Shown here: one piece after another, positions 17,601-25,470 of the stretch
How the letters are laid out: every line of letters begins with the position of its first letter
Position numbering within the stretch: position 1 is the stretch's first letter
Assembly (NCBI RefSeq): GCF_004349145.1
Contig: NZ_SMFO01000006.1
Location: forward strand, 1-64,000
DNA: 64,000 bases
Direction of reading: 5' to 3'
DNA from: Flavobacterium hiemivividum
GTDB taxonomy: Bacteria > Bacteroidota > Bacteroidia > Flavobacteriales > Flavobacteriaceae
The notes under the pieces: generated by a model
Told to the model about the DNA's origin: nothing
Databases searched by the model: none
What the model saw: only the letters and a program-made list of their open reading frames with translations
Translations under genes and position numbers: made by a program

Positions 17601-17898
17601 GATAGAAAATGCAACATATAATTTAGTAACATCATATGTTAGCAATATACATACGCTTTCAAACACAGGTACAGAAGCTGGTTTACTCGTTGCTTTAGAT
17701 AATCTGCGGAATGCTTCTGGACTGGCTGGTGCCGTAGTAACGACTTATACCTATAAACCTCTTATTGGTGTTAGTACTATTACTGATTCTAAAGGATACA
17801 GAACATTTTACGAATACGATGAATTTAATCGACTGAAGCTCGTTAAAGATGCACAAGGAAATATCTTGTCGGAAAATGAATATCATTATAAAAACTAA
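14605..17898 (+). CDS. Large secreted RHS/YD-repeat-type protein (1,097 aa)
   Basis: A signal peptide (about residues 1-21) precedes a conserved N-terminal region of RHS-like Bacteroidota proteins (AAELGKYGQVPVGLFTGTI, IDISYSSNGVNVDKYPSSIG, WALNAGGVV). The long central part is beta-rich. The C-terminus has two YD-type elements, YNQYDYKGNLLQYT and GYRTFYEYDEFNRLKLVKDAQGNI. No sorting domain is present. It ends 10 bp before the larger RHS gene, so the two are probably co-expressed and may form one surface or secreted assembly. No enzymatic motif is recognised. Confidence 0.75.
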   Translation: MNINLRKITVIFLFLFEMSIAQTGGTNSPLQEQIPVSPNAAELGKYGQVPVGLFTGTIQYSIPIYEIKVGKYSLPIDISYSSNGVNVDKYPSSIGIDWALNAGGVVNRILADDPDESCRVNFPPPPYYVNNSALLTIINNDCADTQPDIFTFSVGGHSGKFYLDQNMLPKHIEPSAVKIEILENFFGTGDITNPDMIITTPDGTKYWFGGNNGAEESFSRMDQILGGGSSPPSIPAKMSWYLSKIQTIDNKEIIFNYSKTNFVRNTGVSQTVKATAATGGLVYTGAQHEYPIISKTYSNESFLRNITWDNGLIEFEGSDLVTGINIKNSYNQIIKKYGLNYLTATTGSTFKNPECSYCDVTSSRPFLIELLELNPSNSNDVKKHAFEYHDPSGLPPRLTYARDHWGYFNGKNNQYLVPNDVSQFVPTDYTSTGSESFSYDKIQELFRNIGGNRNADPQYGIKGLLKKVTFPTKGFNEFIYEPHSIYGDVPYKTTQNENISVNTMSKFSNSNSIIVSSPIDQDVYLRTSVRLINQIHQTEGEICDPTSYPTQWIRGTISVVDLTTNTAVVIYQKTQGLTVEFSGVIVENTIYDNLYVKLLKDHNYSFKISLVKPCLDMALGFTYNNTHTIVKENIAVGGMRIKSVVSNDGNGHVYTEDYKYGDFNCLDCSSGVMETIKPAISFYVSGANSFGNPEIRDCRLGSSSLNSLYFSQSYHIAYPVVIKKFNNANGKGSTRSLFDVVFDSPPFLTQGDWIPGTPYTNSFGNGSLLKEEVFDENLVRKSEKSHVYSFDDSFDSEIEGHSFSSSNHINIANNMGNSYSFTSFMVNKYKIKTKRRTLSSTIQKDYFSNGSYIESVVNYSYSNPSHLQLTSQTSTTSNTGEVLETKYLYAPDGEMENEPFRNELIASNMIGIPISTQTFKSTVKLSEQKTVYEKGTTTSNLLLPKNILAAKFPNATNGLENKITYNQYDYKGNLLQYTLDSGISVVLIWGYNQTQPIAKIENATYNLVTSYVSNIHTLSNTGTEAGLLVALDNLRNASGLAGAVVTTYTYKPLIGVSTITDSKGYRTFYEYDEFNRLKLVKDAQGNILSENEYHYKN

Positions 17899-17908
17899 TT
17901 TTAAAGAG

Positions 17909-20900
17909 ATGAAAAAATATTTAATTAGTTTCACTTTAGTGATGATTGTTTCATTGGGTTATTCTCAAAAAAAAGAAATTGCCCTAATGGCAGCTCCCCC
18001 AGGAGGAGAGGATTGTATTTATTGTTATAAATGGAACAGAGACGTGGATCATGATGGTTTTGGTGATCCTTCGGATTTTGTTTACAGGGACACAAAACCT
18101 GCGGGCTATGTTGCAAATCAATCAGATTTAGATGATGCTAATCCAAAAATCACCAATATTCCTCCTCAAACTTTTTATCAGGATGCTGATAATGATACTT
18201 TCGGGAATCCAAGTGCGACAGTTTATTATAGTGTGAAACCTGCAGGTTATGTAACTAATAATAGTGATTGTAACGATGGGGATGCTTCACTTACCCCCAA
18301 CACGGTTTGGTATCGCGATGCTGACGGGGATGGCTTTGGAACTAGTGCAACGACGCTTGCCCAATGTAGCCAACCCGTCGGTTATGTTCGGAATTCAAGT
18401 GATTACAATGATACGACAGTAAATATTACCAATATTGCGCCTCAAACTTTTTATCAGGATGCTGATAATGATACTTTCGGGAATCCGAGTGCGACACTTT
18501 ATTATAGTGTGAAACCTGCGGGTTATGTAGCTAATAATGGTGATTGTAACGATTCGGATACATCTCTGAACCCTAACACGGTTTGGTATCGCGATGCTGA
18601 CGGGGATGGTTTTGGAACTAGTGCAACGACGCTTGCCCAATGTAGCCAACCTGCAGGCTATGTCCGAAATGCCAGTGATTATAATGATAGTACAGGAAAT
18701 ATTACCAATATTGCGCCTCAAACTTTTTATCAGGATACTGATAATGATACTTTCGGGAATCCGAGTGCGACACTTTATTATAGTGTGAAACCTGCGGGTT
18801 ATGTAGCTAATAATGGTGATTGTAACGATTCGGATACATCTCTGAACCCTAACACGGTTTGGTATCGCGATGCTGACGGGGATGGTTTTGGAACTAGTGC
18901 AACGACGCTTGCCCAATGTAGCCAACCTGCAGGCTATGTCCGAAATGCCAGTGATTATAATGATAGTACAGGAAATATTACCAATATTGCGCCTCAAACT
19001 TTTTATCAGGATGCCGATAATGATACTTTCGGAAATCCAAGTGCGACAGTTTATTATAGTGTGAAACCTGCAGGTTATGTAACTAATAATAGTGATTGTA
19101 ACGATTCGGATGGAGCACTGAACCCCAACACTGTTTGGTATCGCGATGCTGACGGAGATGGCTTTGGAACTAGTGCAACGACGCTTGCCCAATGTAGCCA
19201 ACCCGCTGGCTATGTTCGGAATTCAAGTGATTACAATGATACGACAATAAATATTACCAATATCGCCCCTCAAACCTTTTACAGAGATGCCGATAATGAT
19301 ACTTTCGGGAATCCGAGTGCGACAGTTTATTATAGTGTGAAACCTGCGGGTTATGTAGCTAATAATGGTGATTGTAACGATTCGGATACATCTCTGAACC
19401 CTAACACGGTCTGGTATCGAGATGCTGATGGGGATACTTTCGGAGTTAGTACACCCACGCTTGTTCAATGTACTCAGCCCGCTGGTTATGTTCGGAATTC
19501 GAGTGATTATAACGACACAACGGTAAATATTACTAACATCGCCCCTCAAACCTTTTACAGGGATTCCGATGCGGATACTTTTGGAACTTCAAGTGTAACG
19601 GTTTATTACAGTGTTAAACCAGCCGGCTACGTAACCAATAGTACGGATTGCAACGACACGGATGCTACATTAAACCCCAATACGGTCTGGTATCGCGATG
19701 CTGATGGGGATACTTTTGGAGTAAGTACACCCGCGCTTGTCCAATGTACCCAGCCCGCCGGTTATGTTCGAAATTCAAGTGATTACAATGATACCACCGT
19801 AAATATTACCAACATCGCCCCTCAAACTTTTTATAGAGATGCCGATGCGGATACTTTTGGAACTTCAAGTGTAACGGTTTATTACAGTGTAAAACCAGCT
19901 GGCTATGTAACCAATAGTACGGATTGCAACGACACGGATGCTACATTAAACCCCAATACGGTCTGGTATCGCGATGCTGATGGGGATACTTTTGGAGTAA
20001 GTACACCCGCGCTTGTCCAATGTAGCCAACCTACAGGCTATGTCCGAAATGCCAGTGATTATAATGATAGTACAGGAAACATTACCAATATAGCTCCACA
20101 GTTTTTTTATGAGGATGCTGATGGTGATACTTATGGAAATCCAAGTGAAAGCAAAATCTATAGTGTCAAACCAGCAGGCTATGTTTCTAATAATACGGAT
20201 TGTAACGATGCAGATGCCACACTTAATCCCAATACCAAATGGTATGCCGATAATGATGTTGATGGACTTGGGAACCCCTCCAGTTTTATACAGCAATGTA
20301 CAAAACCGGGCGGGAATTATGTGAGTGATAATACGGATAATTGTCCTTTTATAAGAGGTTCAGCTACAGATTGCGAGAACGTAAAAGCGCCTTCATTAGA
20401 CCAAAACTACATCATAACAACTACCTACAAAGAACCCACAACAACAGTTTTTGTAAACCCATCTCCTCTTAAAGCTCAAGTAAATATTACCTATTTTGAC
20501 GGACTGGGCAGACCCATGCAACAAATAGCCAACCAGCAATCGGGATCAGGGAAAGATATAATAACACATATTGGGTATGATGATTTTGGGCGGCAAACTC
20601 TGGATTATTTGCCTTTTGCAAGTACAACAACCAATATGGTATATGATCAAAATGCGTCTGCCAATACCCTGACTTTTTATAACACCTTAAAATACGAAAA
20701 TATCGCTAACCCTTTCTCTGAAAAAAAATTAGAATCTTCGCCACTTAGCAGGGTCTTAAAACAAGCCGCTCCCGGAACTGACTGGGTTATGGATGGTGGT
20801 CATGAAATCAAACTAGAGTATCAAACCAATACAGATACAGAGGTGAGACTTTACAAAGCGACGGTTACGTGGAATACTGGATCCGGGTTATACGATATTG

Positions 20901-23782
20901 CGTTTTCGGATAACGGGGATTACAGTGAGAATCAATTGTACAAAAACCTTAATTATGACGAGAACACCGCGGCAAGTCCAACCGAATCTGCAGGTTCAAC
21001 AGTAGAATTTAAAAACAAGGAAGGCCAGGTAGTTTTAAAAAGAACGTATGAAGCAGGAGCAAAACACGACACCTATTATGTGTATGACAGCTATGGAAAT
21101 TTGACTTACGTAATCCCTCCGAAAGCTGATGTTGCGGTTACAACCACTATTTTAAATGATTTGTGTTACCAATACAAGTACGATTACCGCAACCGTCTAG
21201 TAGAAAAGAAGCTACCGGGCAAGCAATGGGAGTTTATTGTTTATGACAAACTTGATCGGCCTGTGGCTACGGGACCCTCCTTCTCACCATTCAAAGACGA
21301 TACGGCGGTAGGTTGGTTAATTACTAAATATGATGCCTTTAGCAGGCCTATTTATACGGGTTGGAACGACACAGTGGCAGATGCATCAACTCGAAAATCC
21401 TTACAAGACGCTCAAAATGGTGCGACAGTTTTGTTTGAAACCAAACAAACATCTGGAACCATAGATGGGATTGCGGTTAATTATAGTAATGCGATTGCCC
21501 CAACGAGTTTCAAACTCCTTACGGTAAATTATTATGATGATTATGTGTATCCAAATGCTCCTGCTGTTCCTACAACTATCGAAGGACAAACTGTTTTGGT
21601 TAATGCAAAAAGTCTGTCTACTGGCTCTTGGACACGAACATTAACGATACCTTCAGCAATGCATGGCGAAACGGCTATTACTTTTTATGATCCAAAAGCA
21701 CGACCGATACGCAGCTATATCACCAACTATTTGGGTGGTTACACCTATACCGATAGCAAAATTGACTTTACAGGAAAACCACTTTATACACTAACCAAAC
21801 ATAAACGCACTCCTGCCGATGCAGAACTTTCTATAAAAGAGGAGTTTACCTATTCTCCGCAGGATCGTCTGCTGACTCATACTCATCAAATTAATGGAGG
21901 TACTGTTCAGCTTATGGCAGCCAATACCTATGACGAACTGGGACAACTAACAAGTAAAAAAGTAGGTAATAACAGCATTGTGCCTTTGCAGAAAGTAGAT
22001 TACAGTTACAATATTCGTGGTTGGCTTACCGAGATAAACAAAACGGATTACCTTCAGCAAGGGACTGATCCAAAAGATTTGTTTGGTTTTAAGATCAATT
22101 ACAATACTATAGAGGGCAAAACAAATGTGGCAAATAAACTTTATAATGGCAATATAGCCGAAACGTTTTGGAGTTCTGGTTCGGATGGTACTGGAATTAT
22201 TCGTGCTTATGGTTATAAATATGACCAGTTAAATCGTTTAAAAGATGCAACTTATCAAACCCCTACCCTCGCAGACAATAAGAATTATTTTGGTGAGAAT
22301 ATGGATTATGACAAAAATGGTAATATTACCAGACTACAACGCAAGTTTATGGCTGGGGTATTGAGTAATCCTTATGATGGCGATATGGATAATTTGGGTT
22401 ATTTTTATGACACAAATTCAAACCAACTTATGAAAGTAACTGATTCTTCTAATGAAACAGCAGGTTTTAAAGACGATAGTAATGGATTTAATGACACTGT
22501 TGATGATTATGGTTACGATATTAACGGAAATATGATCAAAGACGACAACAAGGGAATTTCCCTTATTAGTTACAATCATCTCAATTTACCAAAAAAAATA
22601 ACATTTGGTGCAACTGGAACTATTGATTATATTTACAATGCAGCAGGACAAAAGTTAGAGAAAATTGTAAATTCTTTGTTGCCGACACCAAGCGTTACCA
22701 CTACCGATTATTTGGATGGTTTTCAGTATAAAAATACTGTGTTGCAGTTTTTTCCAATGACGGAAGGATATTTTAATCAAAAAACAGGAAGTGCAATAGG
22801 TGTTGGAGATTATGTGTTTAATTACACAGATCATTTGGGTAATATACGATTGAGTTATAGCGATACCTCTAAAAACGGTATAGTTGAGAATTCTGAAATT
22901 ATTGAAGAAAGCAATTATTATCCGTTTGGGTTGAAGCATAAAGGGTATAATGATTATCTTCCTACGAATAATAAGTATAAGTACAATGGGAAGGAGTTCC
23001 AAGACGAGAATATTGGAGGAAATCAGCTGAATTTGTATGACTATGGAGCAAGAAATTACGACCCAGCTTTAGGAAGATGGATGACCATTGATCCGAAAGC
23101 TGAAAATTCAAGAAGATGGACACCATACAATTACGCTTATAATAGCCCGATGTATTTTGTTGATCCTGATGGAATGCAAGCTACTCCTCCTGATGATCAT
23201 TTTGATAGCTCTGGAAATTTTTTGTACAAAGATTTTAAAAAGACAAATAACATTGTTATTCATTCAGGTGTTCCCAATTTTTCACAATTGAATGATGAAG
23301 TACAATTGAAAGATTTTACATTTAATAAATCAAATTATTCAACTTTATCTAAAATAGCAAATCATTACACTAAAGAAGCAGGAGTAGATTTAGGAAAAGT
23401 GCACAATGGTAGTATTTCAGTGTCAGACGCTATTGTTACAGGATATAAAGGAGGTCAACCTGAAGGCTATATAGAGAACCATAATGATGGTGTATATAGC
23501 CCTACTGATATATATGGCAGTTCGACAATAATGAATCAATCTGGCTCGACAATAACTGTCAACTTAAACAATGGTAAAGTTGATCCTTTATTAAATGATG
23601 CTAATAGTTTTACTGCAACTTTAGATCACGAAGGTGGTTCAATTGGTCATTTAGTAAACCCTGAAAAAAAACATACTGATATATATAAAGATGAAATAAA
23701 AAAATATTCTAAAAATGCTACACCTGAATTTAAAAAACATTTATCTGATAATTTAGAATATTATAAAAAAAGAGGAGAATGA
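17909..23782 (+). CDS. RHS repeat protein with D-rich tandem repeats and variable C-terminal toxin-like domain
   Basis: The start at 17909 gives a good signal peptide (MKKYLISFTLVMIVSLGYSQ); the ORF is also open upstream. About 1,957 aa in order: signal, eight repeats of 92 aa rich in D-x-D-x-D calcium-binding-type motifs (about residues 85-810), an RHS/YD-repeat shell (about 825-1,740; e.g. YFDGLGRPMQQI, YDKLDRPVATGPSF), and the RHS-associated core signature (YNGKEFQDE, YDYGARNYDPALGRWMTIDP, SPMYFVDPDGM). A C-terminal domain of about 200 aa follows, containing TLDHEGGSIGHLV and HTDIYKDEI. The last domain changes between homologues and is usually the toxin; the His/Glu pattern suggests a metallopeptidase-like site (inference). 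The following gene overlaps by 4 bp and is a likely immunity partner. Confidence 0.83.
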   Translation: MKKYLISFTLVMIVSLGYSQKKEIALMAAPPGGEDCIYCYKWNRDVDHDGFGDPSDFVYRDTKPAGYVANQSDLDDANPKITNIPPQTFYQDADNDTFGNPSATVYYSVKPAGYVTNNSDCNDGDASLTPNTVWYRDADGDGFGTSATTLAQCSQPVGYVRNSSDYNDTTVNITNIAPQTFYQDADNDTFGNPSATLYYSVKPAGYVANNGDCNDSDTSLNPNTVWYRDADGDGFGTSATTLAQCSQPAGYVRNASDYNDSTGNITNIAPQTFYQDTDNDTFGNPSATLYYSVKPAGYVANNGDCNDSDTSLNPNTVWYRDADGDGFGTSATTLAQCSQPAGYVRNASDYNDSTGNITNIAPQTFYQDADNDTFGNPSATVYYSVKPAGYVTNNSDCNDSDGALNPNTVWYRDADGDGFGTSATTLAQCSQPAGYVRNSSDYNDTTINITNIAPQTFYRDADNDTFGNPSATVYYSVKPAGYVANNGDCNDSDTSLNPNTVWYRDADGDTFGVSTPTLVQCTQPAGYVRNSSDYNDTTVNITNIAPQTFYRDSDADTFGTSSVTVYYSVKPAGYVTNSTDCNDTDATLNPNTVWYRDADGDTFGVSTPALVQCTQPAGYVRNSSDYNDTTVNITNIAPQTFYRDADADTFGTSSVTVYYSVKPAGYVTNSTDCNDTDATLNPNTVWYRDADGDTFGVSTPALVQCSQPTGYVRNASDYNDSTGNITNIAPQFFYEDADGDTYGNPSESKIYSVKPAGYVSNNTDCNDADATLNPNTKWYADNDVDGLGNPSSFIQQCTKPGGNYVSDNTDNCPFIRGSATDCENVKAPSLDQNYIITTTYKEPTTTVFVNPSPLKAQVNITYFDGLGRPMQQIANQQSGSGKDIITHIGYDDFGRQTLDYLPFASTTTNMVYDQNASANTLTFYNTLKYENIANPFSEKKLESSPLSRVLKQAAPGTDWVMDGGHEIKLEYQTNTDTEVRLYKATVTWNTGSGLYDIAFSDNGDYSENQLYKNLNYDENTAASPTESAGSTVEFKNKEGQVVLKRTYEAGAKHDTYYVYDSYGNLTYVIPPKADVAVTTTILNDLCYQYKYDYRNRLVEKKLPGKQWEFIVYDKLDRPVATGPSFSPFKDDTAVGWLITKYDAFSRPIYTGWNDTVADASTRKSLQDAQNGATVLFETKQTSGTIDGIAVNYSNAIAPTSFKLLTVNYYDDYVYPNAPAVPTTIEGQTVLVNAKSLSTGSWTRTLTIPSAMHGETAITFYDPKARPIRSYITNYLGGYTYTDSKIDFTGKPLYTLTKHKRTPADAELSIKEEFTYSPQDRLLTHTHQINGGTVQLMAANTYDELGQLTSKKVGNNSIVPLQKVDYSYNIRGWLTEINKTDYLQQGTDPKDLFGFKINYNTIEGKTNVANKLYNGNIAETFWSSGSDGTGIIRAYGYKYDQLNRLKDATYQTPTLADNKNYFGENMDYDKNGNITRLQRKFMAGVLSNPYDGDMDNLGYFYDTNSNQLMKVTDSSNETAGFKDDSNGFNDTVDDYGYDINGNMIKDDNKGISLISYNHLNLPKKITFGATGTIDYIYNAAGQKLEKIVNSLLPTPSVTTTDYLDGFQYKNTVLQFFPMTEGYFNQKTGSAIGVGDYVFNYTDHLGNIRLSYSDTSKNGIVENSEIIEESNYYPFGLKHKGYNDYLPTNNKYKYNGKEFQDENIGGNQLNLYDYGARNYDPALGRWMTIDPKAENSRRWTPYNYAYNSPMYFVDPDGMQATPPDDHFDSSGNFLYKDFKKTNNIVIHSGVPNFSQLNDEVQLKDFTFNKSNYSTLSKIANHYTKEAGVDLGKVHNGSISVSDAIVTGYKGGQPEGYIENHNDGVYSPTDIYGSSTIMNQSGSTITVNLNNGKVDPLLNDANSFTATLDHEGGSIGHLVNPEKKHTDIYKDEIKKYSKNATPEFKKHLSDNLEYYKKRGE
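18164..20345 (+). repeat. Eight tandem 276-bp repeats within the RHS gene
   Basis: A 276-bp unit (92 codons) recurs from CCTCAAACTTTTTATCAGG at 18164, again at 18440, and so on. Each unit encodes PQTFYQDADNDTFG...KPAGYV...DCND and NTVWYRDADGDGFG...YVRNASDYND. Units 2 and 3 are almost identical at DNA level and the last unit is the most divergent. The frame is preserved through all units. High identity predicts copy-number changes by recombination. The DxDxD spacing resembles thrombospondin type 3/calcium-binding repeats. Confidence 0.88.
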
Positions 23783-24264
23783 AAAAAAAGACGATACTAA
23801 TTGTTACTATAATTTCTTTATTAGCTTTTCAAAAATGTACTTTTTGGGATTCTAACGGAGATTTTAAAATTGTGAATCAAGAATTAATTTATGACTCAAT
23901 ATCTAAAAAGGCGGGGGAATTTGATGTAAATATATATACAACATTAGAATTTAAAAGACAAATTATCAATAGGAAAGATTATAATGATTTTAATTTAGTA
24001 ATCAATAAAGATACTTTTCCGCTAATTCCCGAAATAAATATTATAGAAAAGAAAAGTGATAATGGTGTAATTAAGATTAAATATATATCACAAATTAATT
24101 TTCAATCAAAAGTTTATGAAAATGATTCTTTATCTAGAATCATCCTTAAACAAAGTAAAATAATTAACACTAAGGGGGAGAGAATTGATAAAAGTTCCAC
24201 TTATCGTTTTAAATCATTAATCACATTTCATAAAATTAAAGAAGAAGGATTGAGGTATGAATAG
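23779..24264 (+). CDS. Candidate immunity lipoprotein for the RHS C-terminal domain
   Basis: The 161-aa protein starts at ATGA overlapping the RHS stop by 4 bp. It has a lipoprotein signal (SLLAFQKC, Cys about residue 20) and a beta-rich body with no recognised domain. Tight coupling, small size and position directly after an RHS toxin-like C-terminus are the classical arrangement of an immunity gene. A periplasmic lipoprotein location would suit a toxin acting in the envelope. The function is inferred from context only. Confidence 0.6.
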   Translation: MKKKTILIVTIISLLAFQKCTFWDSNGDFKIVNQELIYDSISKKAGEFDVNIYTTLEFKRQIINRKDYNDFNLVINKDTFPLIPEINIIEKKSDNGVIKIKYISQINFQSKVYENDSLSRIILKQSKIINTKGERIDKSSTYRFKSLITFHKIKEEGLRYE

Positions 24265-24365
24265 AAAAATTTTATTTTTTCTTCTAGATAACTCGGATAT
24301 GTCTCCGCAACGATAGCAGAATTGAATTCTGTGCCCTGCTTTTCACACGATACTTTTACAAAAAA

Positions 24366-24385
24366 GAGTTCCTTATAAGGAACTC
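24366..24385. other. 20-bp perfect palindrome
   Basis: GAGTTCCTTATAAGGAACTC is its own reverse complement. It lies 100 bp after the immunity-candidate gene in otherwise non-coding DNA. It is followed at about 24429-24474 by an imperfect hairpin ending in TTTTTTA. It could be part of a terminator or a protein-binding site. Confidence 0.4.
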
Positions 24386-24640
24386 AATTGAGAATTAATG
24401 AGTTAATAGAAATATTGAATTATAGTTATGAAAAAGTCTTCCACTGGATTAGTTCCTGTCGAAAGGCTTTTTTATTTTAGTCATTACATGATTTGCAACA
24501 GTCTTAGACCACAATCTCATTCTGGACACGCTACTAATATTCAACAGTTTTATGATGAAACAAGGATTGGTATTAAAAACTGACAGAATTATAGAGGTCT
24601 AGTATTCATAGTCTTTTGTAGTAAAATAACTGTAAGTAAT

Positions 24641-24670
24641 AAAAGACAACCTTAATTAGGGTTGTCTTTT
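24641..24670 (+). terminator. Strong rho-independent-type terminator
   Basis: AAAAGACAACC (24641-24651) pairs with GGTTGTCTTTT (24660-24670) and is followed by TTATTTTTAT. No gene lies between the immunity candidate and this hairpin, so it probably ended a gene that has since been lost. Confidence 0.65.
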
Positions 24671-24932
24671 TTATTTTTATTATAATTGATTCAAGAAAAC
24701 GTTTTTAGGACGCTATTGGTAAAAAATATTAAATAACCTTTTTGGGTTACTATAAAATTACTTAATTTTGATTTTCAAAACATGAATTACATCATTAATT
24801 TTAAACAAGTTAAATCAATAATCTACTTAAAAAAATGGTTAAATAATTTTCATATTGAGTTTTGTGGCAAAATCGTGGCACATTAGTTTATAAATAGCTG
24901 AAAATGCAGTATAGGCATGGGGTCTAGCTTAT

Positions 24933-24955
24933 TGGTTCGAATCCTGCTCTCCCCA
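24933..24955 (+). other. tRNA 3'-end remnant (possible integration scar)
   Basis: TGGTTCGAATCCTGCTCTCCCC followed by ACA matches a T-loop (GGTTCGAATCC), the 3' strand of a T-stem (CCTGC) and an acceptor 3' strand (TCTCCCC). The 5' side does not pair: TTATTGG stands where GCAGG is expected, and no anticodon arm is found upstream. It is therefore only a 3' fragment, as left when a mobile element integrates at a tRNA gene. The tRNA identity cannot be read. Confidence 0.55.
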
Positions 24956-24956
24956 C

Positions 24957-24986
24957 AAAATCGCTACAAGCAATTGTAGCGATTTT
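24957..24986 (+). terminator. Terminator after the tRNA remnant
   Basis: AAAATCGCTACAA (24957-24969) pairs with TTGTAGCGATTTT (24974-24986), followed by more T residues. It lies directly behind the tRNA 3' fragment, as expected for a tRNA transcription unit. Confidence 0.7.
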
Positions 24987-25237
24987 TTTTTGCCATAGAT
25001 CCAAATTATATACTAGGTCCGGATCATAACGAAAAGCTGTGGAGTAGAAAAATTAGGCATAAATATTCGTTAGTCTGAAAAGGAAAAACTAAATGTTTCC
25101 TACACCTCTAAATTGAGATCTAAACAGAACATATCGAAAACCCGTGCAGCAGTAATCATTGTCTTTTACATTTTTTATCTGCTAGTAATTTCATAAAATT
25201 AGTAGAATTAGATATTTTTTAAAATTATCAGAAAATT

Positions 25238-25284
25238 AACTGGTAGGTACTGGTTCGTATTACATCTAATCTTTTCTATTTTTG
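25238..25284 (+). promoter_or_regulatory. PUL promoter: 17-bp operator plus -7 box
   Basis: AACTGGTAGGTACTGGT (25238-25254) contains ACTGGT twice, 10 bp apart, so both half-sites face the same side of the helix. Exactly 22 nt later comes TATTTTTG (25277-25284), which fits the TAnnTTTG -7 consensus. The ATG follows about 187 bp downstream. The same 17-bp sequence with the same 22-nt spacing and the same -7 box occurs on the minus strand at 40091-40137. The position just upstream of -33 suggests an activator site. The regulator is unknown. Confidence 0.75.
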
Positions 25285-25470
25285 AAAAGTATCTCTGTTT
25301 TAATTAAAATAGAATGTAAAAAGTATTAATGGTTTTATTATTAAATGAAACATAGTGCTTGTTGGTTAATCAATATGTTTTTGAAATCTCAACATTTTTT
25401 ACATTTTAAAAAAAAATTACATTTTCTATTATTTGAAATCTAAAATCTAGTCCAACCTAAACTATTAACT

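Larger units (their letters stand above)
24671..25237. other. Gene-free junction between the accessory region and the PUL
   Basis: There is no credible coding frame. The stretch holds a tRNA 3'-end scar (24933-24955) with its terminator (24957-24986). The remainder up to the PUL promoter at 25238 is AT-rich with nothing recognised. Confidence 0.5.

Noticed and set aside
18395..19549. Long open frames on the minus strand inside the RHS repeat array (up to 268 aa)
   Set aside because: They recur with the 276-bp repeat and mirror the plus-strand coding frame. Their composition (Ile/Ser/Arg-rich) is unlike a real protein, and the plus frame carries recognisable motifs.
18164..20345. CRISPR-like array
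   Set aside because: The repeats are 276 bp, contiguous and protein-coding with no short unique spacers, so they are not a CRISPR array.
24933..24955. Intact tRNA gene
   Set aside because: The 5' acceptor, D and anticodon arms are missing and the T-stem 5' strand does not pair.
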